DNA from: Trissonchulus latispiculum
Lineage: Eukaryota; Nematoda; Enoplea; Enoplida; Ironidae
DNA length: 64,000 nucleotides
Assembly (NCBI GenBank): GCA_030248195.1
Contig: JASAND010006569.1
Span: forward strand, 1 to 64,000
Direction of reading: 5' to 3'
Notes under the pieces: generated by a model
Told to the model about the DNA's origin: nothing
The model's database searches: none
Seen by the model: only the letters and a program-made list of their open reading frames with translations
Shown: positions 32,541 to 45,200 of the stretch, piece after piece
Layout: each line of letters starts with the position of its first letter
Position numbering within the stretch: the stretch's first letter is position 1
Made by a program: the position numbers and the translations under genes

Positions 32541-35500
32541 CTAAAAATTGTAAAAATGCCTTTATTTTAACGAACTAGCTGTTTTGGCGATATGCTTGCA
32601 ATATATGAAGTGCATAGTTTTGTGAAACGAAAACATTGCTGTGAGAACAGTTTCATTTTAAAATTTCCAATGAGTTAATCTAAATTACAATATACTGGCA
32701 TAATAGTGCTGTAACATTCTTTCCAACAGTTACCTAATGTTTTAAGTATAACCATTCTATTTATTATTATACATTATTATTATTATTATGATTATATATA
32801 TATATATATTATATTTTATTATAATAACCACTATAAGGAGAATCATAATCAAGATTTCGCTAACAACAACTCTTTCAAGGTACCGCATTCGCCTTCAGAA
32901 GGATCATCTCTTCCGTTTGCGCAATAGTTTGAAAACATTAAAGACTTCGTTACTTCATCACTATATATAAAACTAAAATCCATGTATATAGAATCGTACA
33001 TTCAACTGTGAGTGTTGAGGTTGTTGTTGTTTTCCCTGCGGCGTTTTGAGCCTGGCAGGTATAGATTCCTGCGTCTCTAAGGATTGTATCATTAATTATC
33101 AGAGTGCACAGGTACGGTCCTTCTTGAAAGATCTTCACCCGGGTAGAAGCGGCTAATGGATGCCAATCCTAAAACAAACGCAGAGATGATTCATAGTTGT
33201 TGCTTCCATGTGGAGTGATTTCTTTCAGAATTAAAAACGATTCTGTTAATCGAATTATCTGTTCACATTTTCCAAAAAAGTCAGCCTACTACCCAATTTA
33301 GTTAGGTTCTGGTACTTTATTATAGCTTAACAGACCTTAAACCATTTGACATCTGGAAATGGAGTGCCATCAACTCGAACATCAAATCGCACCATTTTAC
33401 CGCTGCCTGTTAACTTATTTTCAAGAGGTTGAAGGAATGTAGGAAGAGCTGTAAATAATAAACAGAAACAGGTAATCACACTTTCGCATCGCAGATAGTT
33501 TCCACACTTATCTATTCATGCTGCTACTTTGCATCAAAATATTTAGAACGTAAATGTATTCATTGAATGTTTAACGGATAGAAAAATTTCAGTCGTACTG
33601 GCTAATTCCACGAAAACATTTTGCTGCGCTTCTCCATGTTCATTCTTTGCAGTACATTGATATTGACCGGCGTCTTCAGCGCTGAATCCCCTGATGGTAA
33701 GAACACATTCAGTTCCATGGAGATGTTCCACCTTAAATTTTGATCCTGGACTTGTGTCTATTGGCCATCCCCGTCGGGTCCAGATCACTTCTGGATCCGG
33801 GTACCCGTAGACCCAAAAGATGATTTCTAAGGTGCCATTTTCTCCACAGTACGCTTTTTCTGACTCAACAGGGGCAAACCATGGTGCACTGGCTAAAATG
33901 TTACTGTTCATTAATCGTGTGATATATTTTATATGTAGGGCAGTTTATGTAACCTCCTATTCCTTTCACTGACGATAAATATAAGTAATAACTTGACGTT
34001 TACATATTGCGGCATGTCATTTTTCTGAGGATACTACGGTCAACACTCACTGGTCACTGGAATATTTAGCTTTTTTCTGTTTAGTTTCAACAACCTAGCA
34101 TCACTTTAAATAAAATACTCTTGTTTAGTTTAACTTTTGATCCTTTCTTTGATATTAATTGCAAGCGCGTGTTTACCATATTTTTCAGCATAAGTTCTAT
34201 TCATTGCTTGTTCGGCATATGGATCCATAAGTGGTATAGGTCGTTTATGTTTATCTATAATAAACAGTTGTTTAAATGTCGATAGGTGTAGCTAACAGAC
34301 TAACAGAATGCAGGTTTGCGGGAATTGATATTAACGTGAAAAGATTCATTTCAAACTGCCGTGAGAGAAAATGGTTCAGTAAGGTCCTTAATCCCGAATA
34401 CGCAAGTTATAGTAATTATGTTTATCTACTACTAATATAAACTATTACTACAGTAAATTCACCCAGAACAGGTCGTGGAGGAGCCATGAGCTGAGAAGGT
34501 GGTGAAGCCGGAGAGGGATCGCTGATTCCGTAAATATTTTCGGCTCTAACCCGAAATTGATAGCTCTTTCCCAGTTCTAAATTTCTGACCTTGCACACGG
34601 GTTGAGAAATGTTGTAGTCCACCTATAATATGATTTTATTTCATATTTAAAATTTAAAATGTGTTCTAGTGTGCCATTGTGGTTGCACGAAAGGTCAAAA
34701 TCAAAATGCAAACATGTTTCTGTATTCTCAGTTTCTGAAACTTCAGCGTAACAATACCGGTTTATTGTATCTTGATTTTGTCAATATGTGCAACGTGATT
34801 CTAAAGCATTCGTGAACGAGAACTGGAAGAAAACAATAAAAGAATTTGAACAACAATAAGGTCCCTTTTTTGGAAACGATATTAGTCTAGGTTCACTTAC
34901 CATATACCAGTTTCTATCTGGCAGTTCTCTTAATTCGACAATGTAGGTAACTTCTGGGTATCTTGGAGGTTGTCGTAACGTCGGTATCCAAGACAGAGTT
35001 AAATAGTGACCAGTTACTTCCCTTATAAACGGACCCCTGTCTGGAGGAGTGGGTATACCACTGTATTGGAGTTTCCTGTACATAAATTCTTCGTAGGACA
35101 GCTTCTTCAGATCAACTCCTTTGAATGAACCCACTTGAGCAAATGGCACTGAAATTACAGTTGATGCCGTAGGAAAGAAGTGTATTAGAAAAGTTTCTAA
35201 TTTCTAGTAGTCTCCTATAGAAAAATTCTGCTTAGGTACGCAAACTGCAAGCAAGTAGGGTCGTAGACCGCCTCATAAATGGAACGGGTTCTGACACTCT
35301 TGACTATGACATGTTATTGTTTATTTGAGACTAATTGTTTAAAAATAACCCGGCTAACAACTTCCCAGGTGAACTTGTATGTTAAACTATACCTGAAACC
35401 TCCAAAATGGCTGTACTGACGGCTGTGCCGAGACTATTTCTGGCAACACATTTGTATTCTCCAGCGTCTTCAACTTGTGCTTGTAAAATAACAAGGGCAT

Positions 35501-38500
35501 AACTTCCACCACCACAAGACATAACTTTAACTCGATCAGACCTCACAAGTGGTTTTCCATTGTGGAACCTATAACAAAAATATTATCTTAAACGTCATTC
35601 GTTTCAATGAGGATGCTGTAATTTTTATTACTAAGAATACAGCAGATCTTTCAGAAAAACGGTATATTATGATTTGGGAGTAAACTACGCTTTATTTTTG
35701 ATACTACAGGCTTGGGAACGTACCACTCAACGTCTGGGCTCGGCTTTCCACAAACAATGCAGTCAAAAATGGCTGGCATTCCTGACATTAGATATCTGTT
35801 TCTTAGCTGTTTCATAAACCCTGGCGCTGCATCTGGACCAGTGTATCTGTAGCCTCCCGGCATCGTAGCAAGATCTTCATCTAATAGTAGACCGCTTTCT
35901 CCACCACCTCGATCTACAAAATGCATCAACTTCTTCATAAATTGTAACAATAGTCTTAATATACAAAAAAAGTAGTAGAGAAAATAATTCCTATATTTTG
36001 TTTTCTGGTATAAAAGCTTGTATAAACCTAATGTGTCCTGTGCTTAAGATAGAAACTTACCTCTAAGCAAACTGAGATTAGCTTCAGACTTGGCTTGCCC
36101 ATGCTCATTGGTTAATTCGCAGCGGTAGTCGCCTTCGTCTTCTGCTTGGCAGTTTAGAACGACTAATCGTGCAAAGCCGTAATCGTCAGCCCACATTAGA
36201 TGTCTGCTGCTTGGAAGAATCTCCTGGGATCCACGATACCTGTAATGGGATTTGGTATGTAGAAGTGTTTAGCCACTAAGTAATTGGGAACTGGACTTAA
36301 TGATTGTAAAATCTACATATTACAGAAACCTCTAGTAAAATCTAATATTATTCCTAGTTTGACAGACGTAAGAATAGCTAACCAAAACCTCGTATAAACT
36401 GCCCATCCGTTGGTAACGATGACTAGCAGTTATAGCACGGACTACTCACCGGTGGATAACGATGACTAACAGTTATTATAGCACAACGAATTACCCATCG
36501 GTGGGTAATTTTGACGCGAACGTGTTAATTGATGCGATTGAAATATTGTTTCAGTGCTCACTTTAAGTATATACACTGTTCTTATGCCAAAAGGAACTAA
36601 ACATATCTGTTTATTCTTAATGGTAAACAGGCGAGCTCAAGACAAAATTGGTATACTTTATGTAAAATATGTAAAATACCATTTCATAGTTGGTTTTGGA
36701 AAACCAGCAATTCCGCACTCAAACGTGGCAGGAGATCCAGCGCCTACGGTTAAATTTCTGATCCCTTGCCGGAATCTGGGAGGACGTGGCTCTGTATCGA
36801 TATCTGCTTCTGGCAATTCGGCAGGACGCAAACGAATGTCTCTTTTGCTTGGGTCGACTAGAAAGACAAACACCTTCCTCTGCTATGTGCGTGTTTGAAG
36901 ACAAAGCTGACACATGAAAATTGGTCTTTATAAGTTTGTTTGTTTGTTTGTTTGGTTGGCATTTTCTCTGGCCCTCAGCTGTGTGTCTTGTTAAATTCCA
37001 CATTATATGTAATTAATTAGTCTAAATGTATTTAAGAAGCAAATATAGCTACCATATATATATAGCTGTTTTCTAGCTCACCTTCTACAATTAGTTCAGC
37101 CTTAGTGCTGGTAAGGCCAAATTCGTTGGAAACAACACATCGATAAAATCCTTCGTCCCCTGGTTGGGCACCGCTTAGCGTCATCTGTTGCCGTCCATCC
37201 TCCAGAGCCACAATTTTCATTCGATCAGAAGATGTCAATTCAATGCCGTCTTTGAGCCACTGAATCTTTGGAAAAGGGTTTCCATGAGGTAGACATTCGA
37301 ATGTGGCTGTCCCTCCTTCCTGGACTCGACATACAGTTAATGGTTTCAGAAAACCAGGAGCTTTTCCTTGTTTTATTTGATCTTCGAAAGAACGAGGAGC
37401 CTTCTGTTCTCGCGCTGAAAACAGACAAACCTACTTATTTAAGCACTATTACATGTTACAGTGAGGAATGCGGTTAAACAATAAAACACTTATTCTGATC
37501 TATAATAAACATAAATATAAATTTATATTCTTGTTCCATGATCATAAATTATAGAGTATGTATTTTGTCGCTAAATCAATGTCAACACCAACAAAAAGTA
37601 ACGTCAACACTAATAAAACTTACAATTACTAAGCAAATCACAGCAGAATTGCCAAATTTTAGAAATAATTCAATGTCTTGGCCTGTTTGTGGAAAATTAA
37701 TACATTTTAATAGTTAAGTAAAGCTTTAGGAAAGTTTTTGAAATATCAGTGCAAAAATCTTTTCCGGCAATTTCTGCTTGTCCCTTGCTCAATTTCTCCT
37801 TAACACTTGCCGCTGACGAGGGAAGAGAATAATAGTTTACCTTCAACCCAAAGTTGGCCACGTGAACTGGCTTGACCAAAGTTATTATCCAGGATGCACC
37901 GGTACGTTCCATTATCTGTGGGACAAAGGCGATGGATTGTTAACTCTACAACTCCATTTTCCGGATCGTTTCTCATTTCGAATCTTTCATAGGGATACAG
38001 TCTTTCACCGTCCTTCATCCTAAATATATTGACTATATATTCAGATATTATTATATCCAGACTTATGTTTGTGAGCTACGTGATATTAAAGTAGGTTAAT
38101 TTACATTAGCATTATCATCATCATTAAAGTTAAATCCTCAAATCTGGTGCTAATCGCCGGGTTCGCTTTGAGCTTACCATTTGACTTCTGGGAACGGAAC
38201 TCCTGAAATTCGTGCACGGAAAGTAACGCTTCCATCTTCCTTCTGCTTCAGGTTTTCCAGAGGCTGGATGAATCTTGGTGCTTTGTCGCGGCGAAACTCC
38301 AATACTGGCTCGGTTGTTTCTGGAGCCCGCCAAGCAGCTAAACCAAGACAAACTCTTTAGCAAATATACAAATTCCTATCTAAATGTGATCTTACATGTG
38401 ATAAATAAATTAATATAGATTGCCATACTTAATTCCTCTAAATTTTTTCGTCTGCTTACGTTTGACTACGACGTTTCCTTTGCTGTTAGCTGATCCCGCA

Positions 38501-39194
38501 GGACTTGAGGCAACACATCGGTACAGCCCTTCATCGTCCGGCACGGCTGAGTCCACTGTAAGTCTAGATGTTCCATCTTCATCATTTTCAATCTTAAATC
38601 TGCCACCAGGTTGAACCAGCTCGCCATCCTTGTACCTAAAAAGTAAACTGATATTTCGGTAACACGCTTTGGTTTTGAAGTAGAAACAAAAACCAGTGAA
38701 GTTTAAATTCCAAATTCCTTGATGTGATGACATTCTGTTTAAATATTTTGAACGTGTATTATAAAGAGAAATAATTACCATTGGAAAGAAGGTAGAGGAG
38801 TTCCATGTGCTTTACATTCAAGGACAAACGGTGTGTCTTCAGTAGCTCTGCAGCCGGTTATTGGTACGATAAATCGAGGAACCGTAGTTTCAGGAGCTGG
38901 AATGGGTTTGGGCTCAAGGCCTGAAGTAAACACAAATACGTATCTATGAAGTTAATCAATAGCATTTACCAAGCCAGATATCTATGTGTCCTCCACTAAA
39001 GGTAAGGCCAAATATGTATAAGATACCGGTCATAGAGCAGTGATGATTAATCTGGAGAAGTTAAGCAGCAGACTACTAATGTAACAAAGTAATAATAATA
39101 AGAGTGTATTAGGTGAAATAAAATTAAAGGGGGGGGGTAAAGGGGGGGGGGGGGGGGGGGGGAAAAAAATGTGTGAAATGAATAGGGTGGGGGG

Positions 39195-39232
<38 letters not shown>

Positions 39233-42200
39233 TGATTCATACATGATGAATGGGGTGTGTAACCAAGACAAGCTAGACAAGTGTACAGACCAACAGTTCC
39301 TGTTATTGAAATGTAGTATCCCTCACCTCCAATAGTTACATCAGCTTTGCTGGTAGCCTGACCGACTTCATTAGAAGCGACGCAGCGGTAGACACCACCG
39401 TCACCAGCCACAACTTTCATGACTGTTAGTCGGTAGCGACCTTCTCCAACCGGATTTATCAAAATTCTCCCTGTTGGCCTGACAGCAGTTCCATCTTTGT
39501 ACCTAAAAATGTCAATTTCCCAGATTCAAACTATATTTGGCTGGCTAGCCGTAGATTTATTTCAGTTCAGAAGTGGGATTTTACAATACTGTGTAATGAT
39601 TGGTTTAGGATACCCGTCAGTGTGTGTCAGTTTTGCATAAAACTTATCATCATTACGAAGAATAGTGACGAAAAGTTCGAGAGCGTAACTAAATCTGCAG
39701 CATAATAATTGATTTGCTGTAAACCACGCCATTTATGTTCGCTGCTGACTGAATTGTATAACTGTGGTTACAGTGCCTTCAGGAAATTTGAGCATGTACC
39801 ATTTAATCTGAGGCAATGGCTTTCCTGCTATCTTGCATTCTAATTCTAGCGAGCCTCCTTCCATCAAGCTGGCATTTTCCAGAGGAATTACAAATCTTGG
39901 GGCTTCGCCTTCATCTACGGGATATTCTCTCTTTTCTCGTACACCTGAAATTATATTACAGATAACCGATATGTCTTGACAGTGGCAGCAATGACAACAG
40001 CATCTGCGTGGATAAATTAGTGCGACTAAGTGACTGCAATATACTTTCTATCTACGTACCTTCTATTCGAACTGTTCCCAAAGTGTTTGTAAAACCATGC
40101 TCGTTTTCAGCAACGCATCGATAAAGACCTTCGTCTGCCAAGGTTGACGAAGCCACAGATAAAGTGTGAGCACCATTGTCTAGCACTGCTGCTTTGATTC
40201 TGTCTCCCAGTTTAAGAAGTACTCCGTCTTTGTACCTAAATATCACATCATACGTTTTACAGCAACATTTTCAAAACTTTCATTGTTCCGTCCTTTCCTT
40301 TTATATATTTAGTTCATCGAAAACAGGAACGATAATGCTTATACCGCCACTGTTTGTTACTGTTACATTTATGCATGTCAGTTGCGTTACCATTTCACTT
40401 TAGGTTCTGGGGATCCCGTCACCACCGTGCGTAGAATGAAATCTGATTTTTCTTCTATAAGCACGTCTGACAACCCAGCAATGAAGTACGGTGCCTCTCC
40501 TTCTCTCTTCCGTTCCACAACAGGACCTAAACCAATTGGCTAAATATTAATTTCCGAAAATGAGCAGACAGGAAACGCACTATTGCGTTTCTATCGGAAA
40601 ATTCATCAAGAAAGTCGACATTTCAGAGAAAGATACCGATTACCTGGGCTAGGTATTTTCAAATGGATGAGAGATTAATTTTTGTGTGACTTTTGGGATG
40701 CACCATAAAATCTGGTGTGCTCTAACTGTAAACACAAGTCATTTTAGTTGCCAGCGTATTAGTTAGATACGTTTTGAGTACCAACAGCCATGCCCAAAGA
40801 TAACTAAAGAGTCTAAATCTTAATCTGAACCTACTTTTGATAAGCACAGAATGCTGAATATAGTTTAATTCATTACCTTCTACTACAAGTAAGCAAACAG
40901 TATTGCTGGATCCGTGACAGTTTGTTGCAACACATCTGTATGCTCCTGTTTCGGCAACGCTGGCATCGTTCACAGTAATAGAACAAGCTCCACTGGTTTC
41001 ATCATTGGTCCAACTTATTTTGTCGGTGAATCCATGAAGAGGAATTCCATCCTTGTACCTACAATGCCGACAAGCCGACTGACTATAAAGCGTTTCACTT
41101 TTAACACAAGATTTCACATTTCTCAGTTTATTTTATTTGGAGTTCCCCTTGTAGAGATGAGCACGGGTCGGATTGTTTTGGCCTGGCCCTTGCTTTGCTT
41201 GCTTGCTTTTGACTCGCTGGCTCGCTGGCTCGCTGGCAAAAGTTTTCTGCCCGGCCCGGCCCGCCAAAAAATTCCCAAATTTTACTACCAATTTTCTTTC
41301 AAAGGCTTCAGTGCGAAAACGCTAAATTATGGTACGAAGTCTTAAAATTTGCTGCAAAATAACCAGAATGAGTAAATGTATAGCTAATTTTAGTGACTTC
41401 ACATCATTTTCTAGAGTCGATCAGGCCCGTTTAGGCCCGCTCCGGCCCGCAGTTAAAAAATTGCTCGGTCCGGCCCGGGCCGGCCCGCTAGTAGCCAATA
41501 GATGTTGGCCCGATCGCGGGTCGGATCGTGCCGACGGGCCGGAATGCTCATCTCTGTCCCCTTGATCTGTAAGGAGATGACGTTTGGGGGATGTGGTGAG
41601 ATTGCCTAGAAAAACCGGAAAGGATCAGAGTTTGAATGAGAATAAGGTAAAATTTTGTTGTCCAAGTTGTTGATTTTGCTATTAGCCTATTCCTACAGAC
41701 ACACATAGAGACACCATCCAGGTTTAATCCATCAATCAGTAGATGAGATTAATTAAATTCTGAAACAAATTAAAACCAAACTAACCATTTTATTTCAGGG
41801 GTTGGTATTCCGTCTACTTTGCAGTTCATTGTAATAGATGAGTGTTCTTTGATTGTTCTATCATAAAGATCTTCTGTAAATCTTGGGGCATACTCTCGTT
41901 TAAGTATTTTTTCTTCTTCTTCGTGTTCTAAAAGATAAGCTTTGACTGAGTCTGGAAGCACAGTTTGAGGAGATCAGTTGTTTCATTATTGGTCCTACCA
42001 GACGAAATATTTTACTTGCTGTTATGAATGCTACGAACAAGTCTTTGAAAACGATTCCTGGACAAAACTGAAGATCTTGATGAAAACCTCATTGCAGCTT
42101 GTTGGAAACCGAGAAACATGATGTGCTAATTAACCAGACATGTAGAACTTTCAAAAACAGAATTATGCAGTGCGCAACAGCTGTATACTCCTGTCTTGTC

Positions 42201-45200
42201 TCTACTCAAATCTTTTACGATCTTGACACAGGGGTAGATTGAAAGAGCAAACCTTATGATAAATAAATAAGAAAAGTCTAGTATATACCACCGAAGGTCC
42301 GAAAACGTCAAAACTCCGGTGGGACTCGACCGACGACATTTCGCGATCTGAGCGACAGCTCTGCCAGCAAAGCTACGGAGGTACGTCGCATCAAGCTATG
42401 TCGGAGTTTGTGAACCAATGTGCATGACTTTCACTGAGTGTCGCAAAGACCTGTTAAAAGGGAAGTCTAAAGACTTATTGTGAGTTGTGACAACAAAGAT
42501 TAAACATACTCTCTATTTTAAGGGTGCACCGAGTCGTGGCGGTTCCTAAAGCATTGGATGCCAAACAACGATAGCTGCCTTCATCATCAGCCACAAAGTT
42601 ATCAATCGAAAGACGACATTTGCCGTCCGGCATTGTAATAATCTGGAGACGTTCAGACTGATCCAGATCTGTTCCATCTTTTGACCTAGAAACAGCTGTA
42701 GATTGCGTTTTCCCGCAAATACTCACAACAAACAACAAACAGCAAACAACTCACGAGCGTCCGCAAAGCGAATGCATCATACAATATTTTTTAATATTGC
42801 TACCGTTGACTACCGTTAACGACAAATATCAGAAGTAAATAGGAGAAAAGGCATTAGAGTTGTGAGGCTACCATTTGATTTGTGCAGTTGGCTTAGCAGA
42901 GACGAAGCACTCAATTGTAACGTTGTGGCCCTGGGGAATTCGTCTGTCGTGGAGTTGAACCGGGAAATAAGGTGCATACTGCTCTTCTTCCGGCCGTCTC
43001 TTTTCTCGTGGAGCTGAAATTCGAAACATTGTAGTCGTGCACTAAATAATTATAATATCAATGTTTTTAAATGAATATTTAGAAGCCTCTAGAAAGCAAA
43101 GCACTATACATAATAGCTAGAGTAACATTTTTAAAAAATTTAAATATTTTTCCAAATAGGCTCATTCCGCTAGTGCGATTCATACTAATTATATAATACA
43201 CTGACTATGTATATGACTTAAGCAAATGCAACAAAATTTTGAAAATAAAGACAATGCCTACGTGTAACAGTCAATTCCCCTTCACAAACGTCTGAACCAA
43301 GCTTATTTTCTGCAACGCATTTGTAGATTCCATCGTGGTCAGGAGAAGTGTTTTTAATGGTCAGTCTGTATCGCTTATCACCCATGTCTTCGACAGTTAC
43401 TCCGCTGATCTGATCAATAGGAACGCCATCCTTAAACCTAAAGCAAGATGTGAATGCAATAACTCAGCAAACACAAGTTGCAATAACTCAGTAAGCACAA
43501 GTCGGTGTAAGTTTAGTTTACAATATACTAATTCTGCAACTCTGTTAATTAGCCAATTTTCCAGTAGCTTGTGCCACCAATTAAAATCACCATTAAAAAT
43601 AAAATAGGTTCTGATCCTCTCTCACATAGCAGATACCTTTTTATAGGGTACACTTTAATTATTTGTGCGCATACCCAAAAAGATAAAGGCTTGTTTTAAT
43701 TTTTAATGCGTATTTTGTATCGATGAGATAAAGGTTCTGTGTCAACCAGGTAAGAAATACATATGTTATTGAAAGTTGAAAAGGTATGAATAACGATGTG
43801 ATCATTGAACGCAGAGTGCCCGACTTCTGCAAGCGTGGTAAAGCTAAAGTTTAACCATCATGATCTATAGACAGTATACTATAATGAGCTGTCAATGGAC
43901 GTGCAAGAGTGTGTAACTGAATGATTTTTTGAAATCTTACCATTTTATGTCAGGAGTTGGTTTGCCTCTAACTTTAACTTCTAAAACAGTTTCTTTGCCT
44001 TCTGTAGCTGTGATGTTCCTTAAAGGAATGACAAATTTAGCTCCTGTTTCTTCATCGGGTTTTCTAGCTAAAACATAAATTTTAACGAGTAGTACTTGAA
44101 TGAAAAAATAAAACTTGATAAAACAGCTATTATTCCTATGATCGGGCAAAATTGCTATATCCTATTGAACCAAAAAACTTACATTAATGCAATAAGCAAG
44201 CTTGGATAAACTTATTGGCTGAAAATAGTGTTGATTACTTGAAAAACGAATCGTTCGAACATTATGACCGTTTAAAGGACGGCACAAGACAAGCAACGAT
44301 ATGTACTTACGTTCTACTGTAACGAGACCAGTAGTTTTGGCCTGGCCAGCAGAATTAATAGCAACACATTTGTAGACACCACCAGCCGACTTTGAGGCAT
44401 CAGGAATTGACAACCGAAACGTTAACTCTTCCCCAATTGATTCAATTTTGCCAACAACTTTATTTGAGTACTGCAGCTCTTTGTCATCTTGATACCTGAA
44501 ATTTTATATCGGCAAAATTATAAAATTAAATTTCTAATCGATTTCTTAATGATCCGATTAACAGCAATGTTGAAGTAGAATATCAAAATACAGAATTAAT
44601 TGATACACTTTAATTTGATGTATGCAAACAATTTTAATTAATAAATGGTAACAATCGTATAGGCCTTGCCATTTTATGGTCGGCATCGGGTCACCCATGA
44701 CCTTGACCTCCAGCAATATTTCGTCAGTTTCCGTTACGGTGCGGTCACGAAGAGGTTTCGTGAAAACGGGAGCTCCTTTCAGATCACCTTTTGCAAGATC
44801 CTTCGGTTTTGATGCTACAAATTGAATACAAGATTACCTATTTGTATTTAAATTTGTGCATGAATGAGTCTGATATTTTACTAGTGGTAGCGATTGCATA
44901 TTTATGATGTTCATGAATCATGTAATCGGTAAAGATATGAATTAGAATTAATAGAACGTTACAAAATTAAGTTTTTGACTATGATTGTAGTGCAATATTT
45001 AACATACACAACGTATATGTGTAACACTGATTGCCAAAATGTTACCATCCAATATAACTGGTGGTACACTTCCTACCCATGGATTACTTCTTTGACCCTT
45101 TCTGCCAGACTCTGTGCTTAACTATTGAGATTTAGATAAGGGTGTGCCACCATACATATTATAGGTTAACCCTGGCTGGTGTGGGTGGGTCCATCAAGGA

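Noticed and set aside
37240..37428. Separate small gene on the minus strand within the Ig18 exon
   Set aside because: It is another frame of the Ig18 exon; the Ig frame has conserved domain residues and correct splice phases.
39047..39462. Poly-Pro protein next to Ig15
   Set aside because: It is reading-through of the Ig15 exon into the poly-G/poly-C intron tract after the GTGAGG donor.
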